A stretch of DNA of 59,459 nt from Deltaproteobacteria bacterium (lineage in GTDB: Bacteria > Myxococcota_A > Polyangia > HGW-17 > JAJRWW01). The notes under the pieces are model-generated. The model did no database searches. It was not told the DNA's origin and saw nothing but the letters and a program-made list of their open reading frames with translations. The DNA lies in the NCBI GenBank assembly GCA_029938605.1, contig JAOZUO010000028.1, forward strand, positions 1 to 59,459, written 5' to 3'. Positions 1-6,902 of the stretch are shown here, one piece after another. Numbering within the stretch: the first letter of the stretch is position 1; the number at the start of each line of letters is the position of its first letter. A program made the position numbers and the translations under genes.

Positions 1-2
1 TG

Positions 3-260
3 ACGGATCTGACGAGCTCGGTGACGACCGCCTGGACAGAGCTCTGGCCCAGCACTGATGAGGGCCCGGGTCACTTGATCCAGCCCATGTTGTGGTATGA
101 TCGTCAGGCAAAGACGGTTTGGGTGGCCGGCGGCTCCCACCAGGGAGAGACTGTGTTCGGTCCCTGGTCCCTGAGCTTGGATGAAGGTAGCTGGGAGCAG
201 CATCCATCTTTGAAAAACGGCCGCCGAAGACGGCATCGGCACCGTTGGTCAAGAGAATAA
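3..260 (+). CDS. C-terminal end of a possible kelch-like protein (partial)
   Basis: The reading frame is open from the window edge to a TAA at 258-260. The translated tail is rich in Trp, Gly and Pro, with a segment reading WYDRQAKTVWVAGGSHQGE that resembles a blade of a kelch or galactose-oxidase-type propeller. It ends in a basic Arg/His tail. The stop overlaps the ATG of the next gene (TAATG), which suggests translational coupling and supports this being a real gene end. Only about 85 residues are visible, so the family call is tentative; a spurious open frame is the alternative. Confidence 0.5.
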   Translation, partial: TDLTSSVTTAWTELWPSTDEGPGHLIQPMLWYDRQAKTVWVAGGSHQGETVFGPWSLSLDEGSWEQHPSLKNGRRRRHRHRWSRE

Positions 261-1510
261 TGGCATTCACCCACAACAAGCACATGGGTGGCTTCGCGGT
301 CGCGTTTGGACGCTGGACCATTGTGCCGGTGCTGCTGGTCTGGGTGAGCCTGGTGGCGTGCGAGTCTCCCGGGGACCAGCCCCCGGAAGACGCAGAGCCG
401 GACGTGGATGTTTCCGACGTCATCGTGGTGCAGCGAGACGCTGGGCTGGACGCCGGGCCGGATGCCGGAGACGATGCCTGCACTGACTTTGGTATCGACC
501 GGACCACCTGGCAGCCCCAGCCTCCCTGCGACGCCACCTACATCCAGACCCCCGCCCTCGGAGACCGTTATACGTCCTGGGTACACGTCTCGGACCAGCG
601 GGTCCTGTATTCTGAGCGACGAGATCCCCCGTCGGAGGACTATGATATGTTCCTCTACGACTTGGGGACTTGCACCGAGTATCGGATTAGTCAGGGTTGT
701 GAGCACCAGTTTTCCCCGAGCCTCTGGGGCTCGGAAGTCATCTTCACTCAGTATCCCAAAGGTATCAACGTGGAGACCCAATTGTACATGTTCGACACCG
801 GGACCCTGGAGTTCACCAAGCTGCACCCGGGTCTCTACACCTCGGCGACTTTTTTCAATGGCCGGCATGTCGTGATGGGCGGTGGTTACGAAATCGGGGA
901 CAACAGTAAGTACATTTTTCGTTGGGACCTTGTCACCGACGACCTGGTGGTGTTGGCCGGGGAAGGCCACGCCGTGGAGGACATCAGCATCTCCCTGACC
1001 CATGCCGCGTGGGTCGACTATGGCGGACCGGGTAAGGATGTGTTCGTGGCGGACCTTGAGTCTGGTGCGGTGCAGCATATCGAGTCCACCTATGACAGCT
1101 ACACGGCCTACACCGCCACCTGGGGAGACTGGGTGCTCTGGGAGGACCGGCGAAATGAGTATTGGGAGATTTACGGCTACCGCATCAGCACCGCCGAGGA
1201 GGTTCGGCTCACCGACAACGGCGAGTACAACAGCCGTCCCAGCCTTCGCCATAACCTCGCCTGCTGGCGCACCACCTATTACAGCGGCGCCGACGGCTGG
1301 GACCTGGTGGTTCACGACCTGGAGACCGGCGTCACCCGTCGCGTTACCCAGACGCCACACCGGGGCTACAAGTGCAAGCAGGTGGACTCGGGCTGGCTCG
1401 TCTACCTGGTCCAACCCGGGGCCACCGACTCGTACAACGAGGTCCACGCCATCGACCTCATTGCGGCTGGGATCTTGGACGCCACGGGCCTCCACGTACT
1501 TCCGGAGTAG
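260..1510 (+). CDS. Predicted lipoprotein with TolB/WD40-like beta-propeller
   Basis: A 416-residue protein. The N-terminus has a hydrophobic stretch ending in LVAC, a good lipobox, followed by an Asp/Ala/Pro-rich linker (roughly residues 40-75) typical of exported myxobacterial lipoproteins. The rest shows repeated short beta-strand blocks with a W-x-D or Y-x-D character (for example TWGDWVLWEDRRNEYWEIYG and DNGEYNSRPSL). These match the WD40-like/TolB periplasmic propeller repeats, whose usual pattern is 'DG..P..SPDG..I.F'. No enzymatic residues are evident; binding or surface display is likely. The ATG at 260 is preferred over the in-frame TTG at 245 because it overlaps the stop of the upstream frame; an ATG at 284 is also possible. 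Confidence 0.7.
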   Translation: MAFTHNKHMGGFAVAFGRWTIVPVLLVWVSLVACESPGDQPPEDAEPDVDVSDVIVVQRDAGLDAGPDAGDDACTDFGIDRTTWQPQPPCDATYIQTPALGDRYTSWVHVSDQRVLYSERRDPPSEDYDMFLYDLGTCTEYRISQGCEHQFSPSLWGSEVIFTQYPKGINVETQLYMFDTGTLEFTKLHPGLYTSATFFNGRHVVMGGGYEIGDNSKYIFRWDLVTDDLVVLAGEGHAVEDISISLTHAAWVDYGGPGKDVFVADLESGAVQHIESTYDSYTAYTATWGDWVLWEDRRNEYWEIYGYRISTAEEVRLTDNGEYNSRPSLRHNLACWRTTYYSGADGWDLVVHDLETGVTRRVTQTPHRGYKCKQVDSGWLVYLVQPGATDSYNEVHAIDLIAAGILDATGLHVLPE

Positions 1511-1540
1511 CCTCTGGTCCCGGAGTAGCCCCGTGTCGTC

Positions 1541-1657
1541 GTGAGACTACCTCGTTTTTCTTCGCGCTGGAGCCTGGTGCCGGCGCTGCTGGTCTGGGTG
1601 AGCCTGGTCGCCTGCGAGGATCCCGGGAACCGGGGCGCTACCAGCGGGCGTGGGTGA
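1541..1657 (+). pseudogene. Relic of a duplicated lipoprotein 5' end
   Basis: A short frame beginning at a GTG encodes RWSLVPALLVWVSLVACEDP and then stops. It closely repeats the signal peptide and lipobox of the lipoprotein just upstream (RWTIVPVLLVWVSLVACESP). The nucleotides are also alike: the core around 1576-1625 matches that around 319-372. Nothing resembling the propeller follows. The simplest reading is that a tandem paralog was deleted down to its first 40 codons. The relic overlaps the 3' end of the convergent protease gene by about 20 bases. Confidence 0.65.
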
Positions 1658-2957
1658 GCTCGAGTCGGTACTTGACCAGCGCCTCGAAGCTCTTTCCCGT
1701 GAGGCGGAAGGTGCGGGTCTGGCCGGGCTTGATTTGGTCGATCTTTCCCTGAAGACGCCCGTGGGTCTTGTCGTGGGTGTCGAGCAGCACCGCCTCGAGA
1801 GCGAGGCCGCGCACGGTTCGTGGGCCGCGGTTGTGCGCCTTCCCGGTGACGGTGAACTGTCCGCCCGTGGCCTCGCCCTTGACGCCCGACAGGTGCACGA
1901 AGGGCTCCACGTCGGAGATGCGGTTGGGCGTGCCCGCCTGGCGGCGGAGGATGAGGCGCCGCTTCTTGTGGTCGATGGTGGTTACGAAGTGTCGCGTGAA
2001 GTTGAGCCCGATGAGGCCGTGCAGGCCGGGCTGGGCGCAGGGGTCGCAGATGGCCACGGTCACATGCCGAAGCGTGGACCGGCCGAGGCGGACCCGGTCC
2101 AGCACGGTCACGGGGAAGGTTCGCGGGCCGGCGGCGGTTTGGAGCTCCACGGTGAGGGGGGTCGCCGGGAGACGCACGCCGAGTCGCTTGGCGGCCACCC
2201 GATCGATGGTCGAGATGGAGGCACCGGTGTCGAGCATCATGGCCAGCTTCTTTTCTCGTCGTCTGAGGGTGAGCCGGGTGAGGAGCATGATCTCCCGCCC
2301 GCGCCGCACGAAGCGGATACTCGATCGGGGACCCTGGGCCTTAGCGGCTGGTGGGGGCCGTCGGCTGCTTCGACGCACTCCACTGTAGAAAATTGCCCTG
2401 ACCGGTTTGCGTAGCTTGACTCGTTTGCCTCCGGGTGGGACCACGGAGCTGACCCATTTCTTTTTGATCTTCACCGTTTTGCGGTGTAGTAGGTCCGCCC
2501 AGGTCGCGGCCAGGGTCTCTCCAAAGCGGGTGGTGGAGGACTGGGTGGGTGGGCCGAATACCTGCTCCACGGGCCAGTGCCCGTGCTTGCGTAGTTGGTT
2601 CGCGGTGTGGCGTGGAGTACCGGCGGAGAGCCCCACCACGGCCAGGATCGGCACGATCACGCAGACGCCGGTGAACCAGGCCGCTCGCTTGAATCCCTCG
2701 AGGGGGCGCACCAGCCAGAGCCCGATGGCTAAAGGGACGCCGAGGGCCAAAAGGAGCGTGGCGCCGAACCAGGTCCAGCCCTGGCCGAAGACCGGCGCCA
2801 GGTAGCTGCCCACCAGGATCACGGTCAGTCCCAGTAGCGTGAGGCTCGCCCCGATTGCCGCGACCAGCCCGTACCAGGCGGCGGCCGATGGTTTCTTCAT
2901 CTTGGCGCGGGCCAGGGAGCCTGGAGCTCTTCCGCGCGGCTTCTTGGTGCGTGCCAT
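1638..2957 (-). CDS. Membrane-anchored retropepsin-like aspartic protease
   Basis: A 439-residue protein. It begins with a basic N-terminus, then three hydrophobic helices (about residues 27-53, 62-84 and 92-112), a linker, and from about residue 215 a single-domain aspartic protease. The catalytic motif is MLDTGASIS (Asp about 243, DTGAS), followed by hydrophobic strands and GLIGLNF, which corresponds to the second conserved loop of the gag-asp/Asp_protease_2 family. About 90 C-terminal residues look like a separate beta domain. Bacterial retropepsin-like proteases of this fold act as dimers, with the DTG on the cytoplasmic or periplasmic side depending on topology. The start is the ATG that gives MARTKKPRGR; upstream codons are poorer. 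It is divergent from the next gene and convergent on the relic. Confidence 0.8.
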   Translation of the reverse strand: MARTKKPRGRAPGSLARAKMKKPSAAAWYGLVAAIGASLTLLGLTVILVGSYLAPVFGQGWTWFGATLLLALGVPLAIGLWLVRPLEGFKRAAWFTGVCVIVPILAVVGLSAGTPRHTANQLRKHGHWPVEQVFGPPTQSSTTRFGETLAATWADLLHRKTVKIKKKWVSSVVPPGGKRVKLRKPVRAIFYSGVRRSSRRPPPAAKAQGPRSSIRFVRRGREIMLLTRLTLRRREKKLAMMLDTGASISTIDRVAAKRLGVRLPATPLTVELQTAAGPRTFPVTVLDRVRLGRSTLRHVTVAICDPCAQPGLHGLIGLNFTRHFVTTIDHKKRRLILRRQAGTPNRISDVEPFVHLSGVKGEATGGQFTVTGKAHNRGPRTVRGLALEAVLLDTHDKTHGRLQGKIDQIKPGQTRTFRLTGKSFEALVKYRLELTHARW

Positions 2958-3036
2958 AATTTGTATGATAGCCAAGTCTGGACACCTGCGCCAATTCGCG
3001 TTGCATCCCGACAGTGGATTCGGTAAAAGGACCATC

Positions 3037-3684
3037 ATGCCGAAGCAGAGTCAGGCAGAACAGGATATCCGGCGTCGAATGCAGGACCACGCGGACGATC
3101 CCAAGCGCGTAGAAGTGCTCGATCGCGCCGGACGGTTCAAGCGTAGCTGGGTGGAGCTCGGTGAGTCCTTGGCCGACGTGCGCGGGCAGGATACGTTTGA
3201 CCAATGGGGGTTCTCTTCATTCAACGAGTACTGTCGTAAGGAGCTGCACCTTCGCCGGGCCACCGCTGACAAGCTCACGGCCTCTTTCGGCTACCTCACC
3301 GAGCATGCGCCGCACATCCTCGCACGAGACGGAGTAACCGAGCAGATCCCCCACCAGGACACGGTGTCCGCCCTGGCAAAGGCCCGGGAGACCAAGGGGC
3401 TTCCCGGTCAGATGTTCGAGGCCATCCAGGCCGACGTCTTCTCAGAGGACGTTTCGCCCTCCTCTCTGGCCCGCAAATTCAAGGAAGCCATCGGAGACTC
3501 CGAGACCCACGAACAGGGTGAGAGCAAAAAAGCCCAGCGCGCCGAGACCCTGGCCCGACGGTTGGCGGATCTGCTCGCCGACCTGCAGAGCTCCCTACCC
3601 AATACCCTGGCCGCGGATGTGGAGGAGCAGCTGGGAAGGCTGATCACCTACCTCAACGAAGAGAGCCAGAAAAAGCGGCGTTAA
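3037..3684 (+). CDS. Conserved hypothetical helical protein
   Basis: A 215-residue protein of unknown function. The N-terminal half contains a compact helical segment (WGFSSFNEYCRKELHLRRAT at about residues 53-72) that looks like the helix-turn-helix-like core found in some phage and myxobacterial regulatory proteins. The C-terminal 60 residues are charged and probably coiled-coil (SKKAQRAETLARRLADLLAD). No catalytic motif is seen. The start ATG has an AAAAGG ribosome binding site 6 bases upstream. The gene is divergent from the aspartic protease, so the 79 bases between them must hold both promoters. DNA binding is only a guess from the helix pattern. Confidence 0.65.
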   Translation: MPKQSQAEQDIRRRMQDHADDPKRVEVLDRAGRFKRSWVELGESLADVRGQDTFDQWGFSSFNEYCRKELHLRRATADKLTASFGYLTEHAPHILARDGVTEQIPHQDTVSALAKARETKGLPGQMFEAIQADVFSEDVSPSSLARKFKEAIGDSETHEQGESKKAQRAETLARRLADLLADLQSSLPNTLAADVEEQLGRLITYLNEESQKKRR

Positions 3685-3706
3685 CGCGCCGCCCTCTTAG
3701 CCGCCC

Positions 3707-4543
3707 ATGCTCCGACCTTTTCTCGCCGCTCTGCTCGGGCCCCCTGATCGTCTCCTTGCGCGGTTATTGGGAAATGGTTTTGGGCTCAAGGACCTATTCA
3801 CCCTCGTGAACCTCGTGGGGGGCGTGGCCTCCATCGCTTTTGTCATTGCGGGGGACCTCTGGTGGGCCTCCTTCGCGATCATGCTCGGCTACCTCGGGGA
3901 CGTCGTCGATGGGCCCGTGGCCCGGATCACCGGCCGGCAAAACCCCTTTGGCACTGAGCTGGACAACATCGCTGACCACACGACCCAGTGCGTGGCGCCG
4001 GCCTTCGTGGTGTACCTGGCGTACAAGGAGCTCAACCAGACCCTGGCCTTCGCCATGGCGGCGCTGCTCATCGCCACGGGCTCCATCCGTCACGCCCGGG
4101 GAGCCGCGGCGAAGTTCAGCTTCGACTACGCCTGGCACGGCATGCCCCGGCCCGTGGCCGCCTTCATTTTCATCGCTTTCATCAACTCCACGCTGTTTGT
4201 CCAGGTCCTCGGCGGCCGTTGGGTGGGCGTGGGCCTGGTGGTGGTCGTGGCCGTTTTGAACCTGGTGCCCTTGCCCTTTGTGAATCACCACGGGAGGCGG
4301 CTTCCGCTCTGGAGCAAGCTCGTCATCATCGGGTATTTCGCCAGCTGTTTCGCGGTGCTCTTCTGGGCCAGGCAGTACTTCTGGGATATGCTCTTTGTGT
4401 GCGTCACCATGTACGCCGGAGGCTCCTGGATCGCCATGACACCCAAGGAGCGTCGGGAGTTTTTTGAGGCGTCGCGGTCCTGGCGGCGGGAGCTGAATGA
4501 GGGAAGTGGCACCTCCACCAAGCCCCCGGGGGAGGCGCCGTGA
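3707..4543 (+). CDS. CDP-alcohol phosphatidyltransferase family protein
   Basis: A 278-residue integral membrane enzyme. Around residues 64-95 it has the complete family signature D-x2-D-G-x2-A-R-x8-G-x3-D-x3-D, read as DVVDGPVARITG and then G-TELDNIAD. The four Asp residues bind the divalent metal and the CDP-alcohol. Several hydrophobic helices follow. The family transfers an alcohol phosphate from CDP to an acceptor, making phospholipids such as phosphatidylserine or phosphatidylinositol phosphate. The exact alcohol cannot be told from the sequence. The stop overlaps the GTG of the next gene (GTGA), so the two are translationally coupled and probably act on related lipids. Confidence 0.88.
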   Translation: MLRPFLAALLGPPDRLLARLLGNGFGLKDLFTLVNLVGGVASIAFVIAGDLWWASFAIMLGYLGDVVDGPVARITGRQNPFGTELDNIADHTTQCVAPAFVVYLAYKELNQTLAFAMAALLIATGSIRHARGAAAKFSFDYAWHGMPRPVAAFIFIAFINSTLFVQVLGGRWVGVGLVVVVAVLNLVPLPFVNHHGRRLPLWSKLVIIGYFASCFAVLFWARQYFWDMLFVCVTMYAGGSWIAMTPKERREFFEASRSWRRELNEGSGTSTKPPGEAP

Positions 4544-5790
4544 GTTTGTCCGCTGTGCTGTTTCACTCCGCCCAGCAGCTCACGCGGGTCGCCGGGATGA
4601 CCCTCCTGGAGCGGGCCGTGTTGTCTTTGCGGCGGGGGGGAGTCTCCCGGGTGGGCGTGGTGGTGAGCCCCGAGGACAAGGCGGAGCTGGATCGATGGCT
4701 GCCCACCAGCCGCCTCGCCCGCCAGCCCCCGGATTTTCTCTTTGCCGCCCGATCCAGCGACCAGTCCCTCGCCGAGTCCGCTGCGTCTTTCACCGCCGAG
4801 CCGGATCTGGTGATCCGCCGGCCGGTGGCCATCGACTGGAGTTTTGTATCCGGAGTCCGGGCTGCCCTGGAGGAGGATCCCGGCCTGGAGGCTCGCACCG
4901 CCAACGGTGCCATCTGGGTTCGCCCACGGTCGGCGAGGGGCCCCAGGCAGAATCAGGAGCCGGCCGCCTTTGGCGGCACCGCCGTGTCCGTCATGGACCG
5001 CTCCACGGCTCGACAGGCACGCAAGACCCTGCTCGGCCAGTCCATCAAGCCCCTGGAGATCGACGGCATCGTTTGCTATCTGTTGATTCGTCGGCTCTCG
5101 GTGCGGTTGACCACGCTGATGCTGCCGTTCCCCATTACTCCCAATCTGATCACCGGCCTGTCTGTGCTGCTGGGCATCGTCGCCGGTGTGGCCGTGTCCA
5201 CCGGGACCTACCAGTGGACCGTCATCGGCGGCGGGCTGCTCATGGCGAGCCTGATCCTCGACAACTGCGATGGCGAGGTGGCCCGGGTCAAACATCAGTT
5301 CTCTGACTGGGGGGCCTGGTTTGATATCTACGGCGACTTCGTGGTGAACGCCGCCTTCATGGCGGGCATGGCCGTGGGAGCCTGGCGGCGATTCGATCAG
5401 CCCGTGTATCTGTACGCCGGAGCGTTCGCACTGTTCGCGGTGACCTTTTATAATGGCACCGTGTTCCGGTACATCCACCGGCTCGGGATCCCCGACGAGT
5501 TTCTGTTCAAGTGGTGGTTCGACCAGGAGGCGGATGCAGCAGCGCTGGAGGCTGAAATCCCCGAGCCCGTGGCTGAGCCCTCCGAGGGACCCAGCAGCCT
5601 GGGCCGGATCCTGTCCACTCTCAAATACCTTGGCCGGCGGGATTTTTTCATCTTTGCCTACCTCATGACAGCGATCCTGGGTGTGCTGCACTGGGCCTTC
5701 TGGGCCACGGTGGCGGGCGCGGCCATGAACTTCGTCATGACCTGCTACCAGGTGTTTTTCTGGAAGGGGTTGCCCCATGCAGGCAAGTGA
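4540..5790 (+). CDS. Degenerate nucleotidyltransferase fused to CDP-alcohol phosphatidyltransferase
   Basis: A 416-residue fusion. Residues 1-130 look like an NTP-transferase fold (MTLLERAVLSLRRGGVSRVG matches the strand/helix after the nucleotide loop). The canonical glycine-rich LAAGxGxRL...PKP start is missing and replaced by SAQQLTRVAG, so the domain may be non-catalytic. From about residue 185 the protein is a membrane CDP-alcohol phosphatidyltransferase with an intact signature (DNCDGEVARVKHQFSDWG, then DIYGD). The layout recalls inositol-phosphate cytidylyltransferase/di-myo-inositol-phosphate synthase fusions, which couple CDP-alcohol formation and transfer. The GTG start overlaps the preceding stop, and its 3' end overlaps the metallophosphoesterase gene by 14 bases, forming a tight operon. 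Confidence 0.82.
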   Translation: MSLSAVLFHSAQQLTRVAGMTLLERAVLSLRRGGVSRVGVVVSPEDKAELDRWLPTSRLARQPPDFLFAARSSDQSLAESAASFTAEPDLVIRRPVAIDWSFVSGVRAALEEDPGLEARTANGAIWVRPRSARGPRQNQEPAAFGGTAVSVMDRSTARQARKTLLGQSIKPLEIDGIVCYLLIRRLSVRLTTLMLPFPITPNLITGLSVLLGIVAGVAVSTGTYQWTVIGGGLLMASLILDNCDGEVARVKHQFSDWGAWFDIYGDFVVNAAFMAGMAVGAWRRFDQPVYLYAGAFALFAVTFYNGTVFRYIHRLGIPDEFLFKWWFDQEADAAALEAEIPEPVAEPSEGPSSLGRILSTLKYLGRRDFFIFAYLMTAILGVLHWAFWATVAGAAMNFVMTCYQVFFWKGLPHAGK

Positions 5791-6676
5791 TCGAGATCGC
5801 GAAGCGACCTTCGTTCATATCAGCGACGTGCACGTCTTCTCTCCCCGATCCATGCGGCTTCACTACCTGCTGGACAAGCGGCTGCTGGGGGGACTCAACG
5901 CGCTGCTCCGGCGCCGGCGACTTCATGACTTCGACGTGACCCTTGCCGCCCTGGATTTCGTCCGACGGTCCCGGCCCGATCATCTGCTGGTGACCGGTGA
6001 CATCACCACCCTGGGCGCAGAGGCGGAGTTTCGTCGTTTCCGCTCGGCCTTGGAGGATCTCCCGCTGACTTCCGAGCAGATCACTGTGGTTCCGGGCAAT
6101 CACGACGCCTACGTGCCCTCTGTGGTCCGGGGGCGACTGTTCGAGCGGGTCTTTGCGCCCTACCTCGAGACCGACGCTGAGTTTCGCGCCTTTGAGTGGC
6201 CCATGGTCCGGCTCCGGGGACCGTTGGCGCTGGTGGGATGTTGCACCGCCCGCCCCTGTCCGCCGCCGCTGGCCGTGGGCACCCTGGGCGATCAGCAGCT
6301 CGCACGGCTCGAGGCAGTGCTGGCGGATCCCCGCGTGAAGTCGCGGTGCCGGGTGGTGGGCCTGCACCACCCGCCCCAACCCGGAGCGTGCCATTGGCAC
6401 AATGGACTCACGGACGCCGCGCCTTTCCGAAAGATCCTCGCCCGCCAGGGTGCTGAGCTGGTGCTGCACGGACACCTGCATCGGCGGCTGGCCACGAAGC
6501 TCCCAGGCCCCGACAAGCCCGTGGCGGTCCGAGGTGTGGGGTCGGTGAGCGTCTGTGAGGGGCCGCCCCAGCGCTTGGGACAGCTCTATGTGTTCCGCGT
6601 TCGCGATCGCGAGGTCGTGGCAGAGGAGAGCTGGGTCTACGATCCCCGCCGCCGGGAGTTTCTACTCGATCCCTGA
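5777..6676 (+). CDS. Calcineurin-like metallophosphoesterase
   Basis: A 299-residue protein with all five blocks of the metallophosphoesterase fold in order: HISDVHV (about residue 14), GDITTLG (about 74), VPGNHDAY (about 107), LHHPPQP (about 196) and LHGHLHRR (about 231). These supply the Asp, His and Asn ligands for a dinuclear metal centre. No signal peptide is visible, so it is probably cytoplasmic. Placed at the end of a CDP-alcohol phosphatidyltransferase operon, it may cleave a nucleotide-activated or lipid-linked phosphodiester, in the manner of LpxH/LpxG-type or CpdA-type enzymes. The substrate is not determined by the sequence. Confidence 0.88.
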   Translation: MQASDRDREATFVHISDVHVFSPRSMRLHYLLDKRLLGGLNALLRRRRLHDFDVTLAALDFVRRSRPDHLLVTGDITTLGAEAEFRRFRSALEDLPLTSEQITVVPGNHDAYVPSVVRGRLFERVFAPYLETDAEFRAFEWPMVRLRGPLALVGCCTARPCPPPLAVGTLGDQQLARLEAVLADPRVKSRCRVVGLHHPPQPGACHWHNGLTDAAPFRKILARQGAELVLHGHLHRRLATKLPGPDKPVAVRGVGSVSVCEGPPQRLGQLYVFRVRDREVVAEESWVYDPRRREFLLDP

Positions 6677-6708
6677 AAGTACCTCGACTCAGAAACAGGT
6701 GTTGACCA

Positions 6709-6748
6709 GGTGGTGAACGTTCGTCACATGTGGTGAACATTCACCACA
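6709..6748. promoter_or_regulatory. Tandem 20-bp palindromes, likely operator
   Basis: Two adjacent 20-base units lie between the phosphoesterase stop and the fusion gene. The second (6729-6748) is a perfect inverted repeat, TGTGGTGAA-CA-TTCACCACA. The first (6709-6728) matches it at 16 of 20 positions and is an imperfect palindrome. Head-to-tail palindromes of this size usually bind a dimeric repressor or activator. An AT-rich stretch follows (6780-6830) with a possible -10 TATATT at 6818-6823; the -35 candidate TTGTTT at 6797-6802 has only a 15-base spacer. Regulation of the downstream PntC-AEPT-type gene is the most natural role. Confidence 0.55.
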
Positions 6749-6902
6749 TCCTCATCTCCCCGATACCCGTAGTGCTTTAGTTTCGTTGTTATTTCGTTGT
6801 TTCAAGTAGTTGGTACATATATTGCTTAGACCCAGTCGACTCTCAGAACTTACGACCTGGACCTGGATATACTCCTGGTCTGGTCACGTCCGGAGGTAGA
6901 TC

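Noticed and set aside
104-1495. Long open frame on the minus strand opposite the propeller lipoprotein
   Set aside because: It is a GC-driven shadow: no family motif, and the plus strand has a lipobox and propeller repeats.
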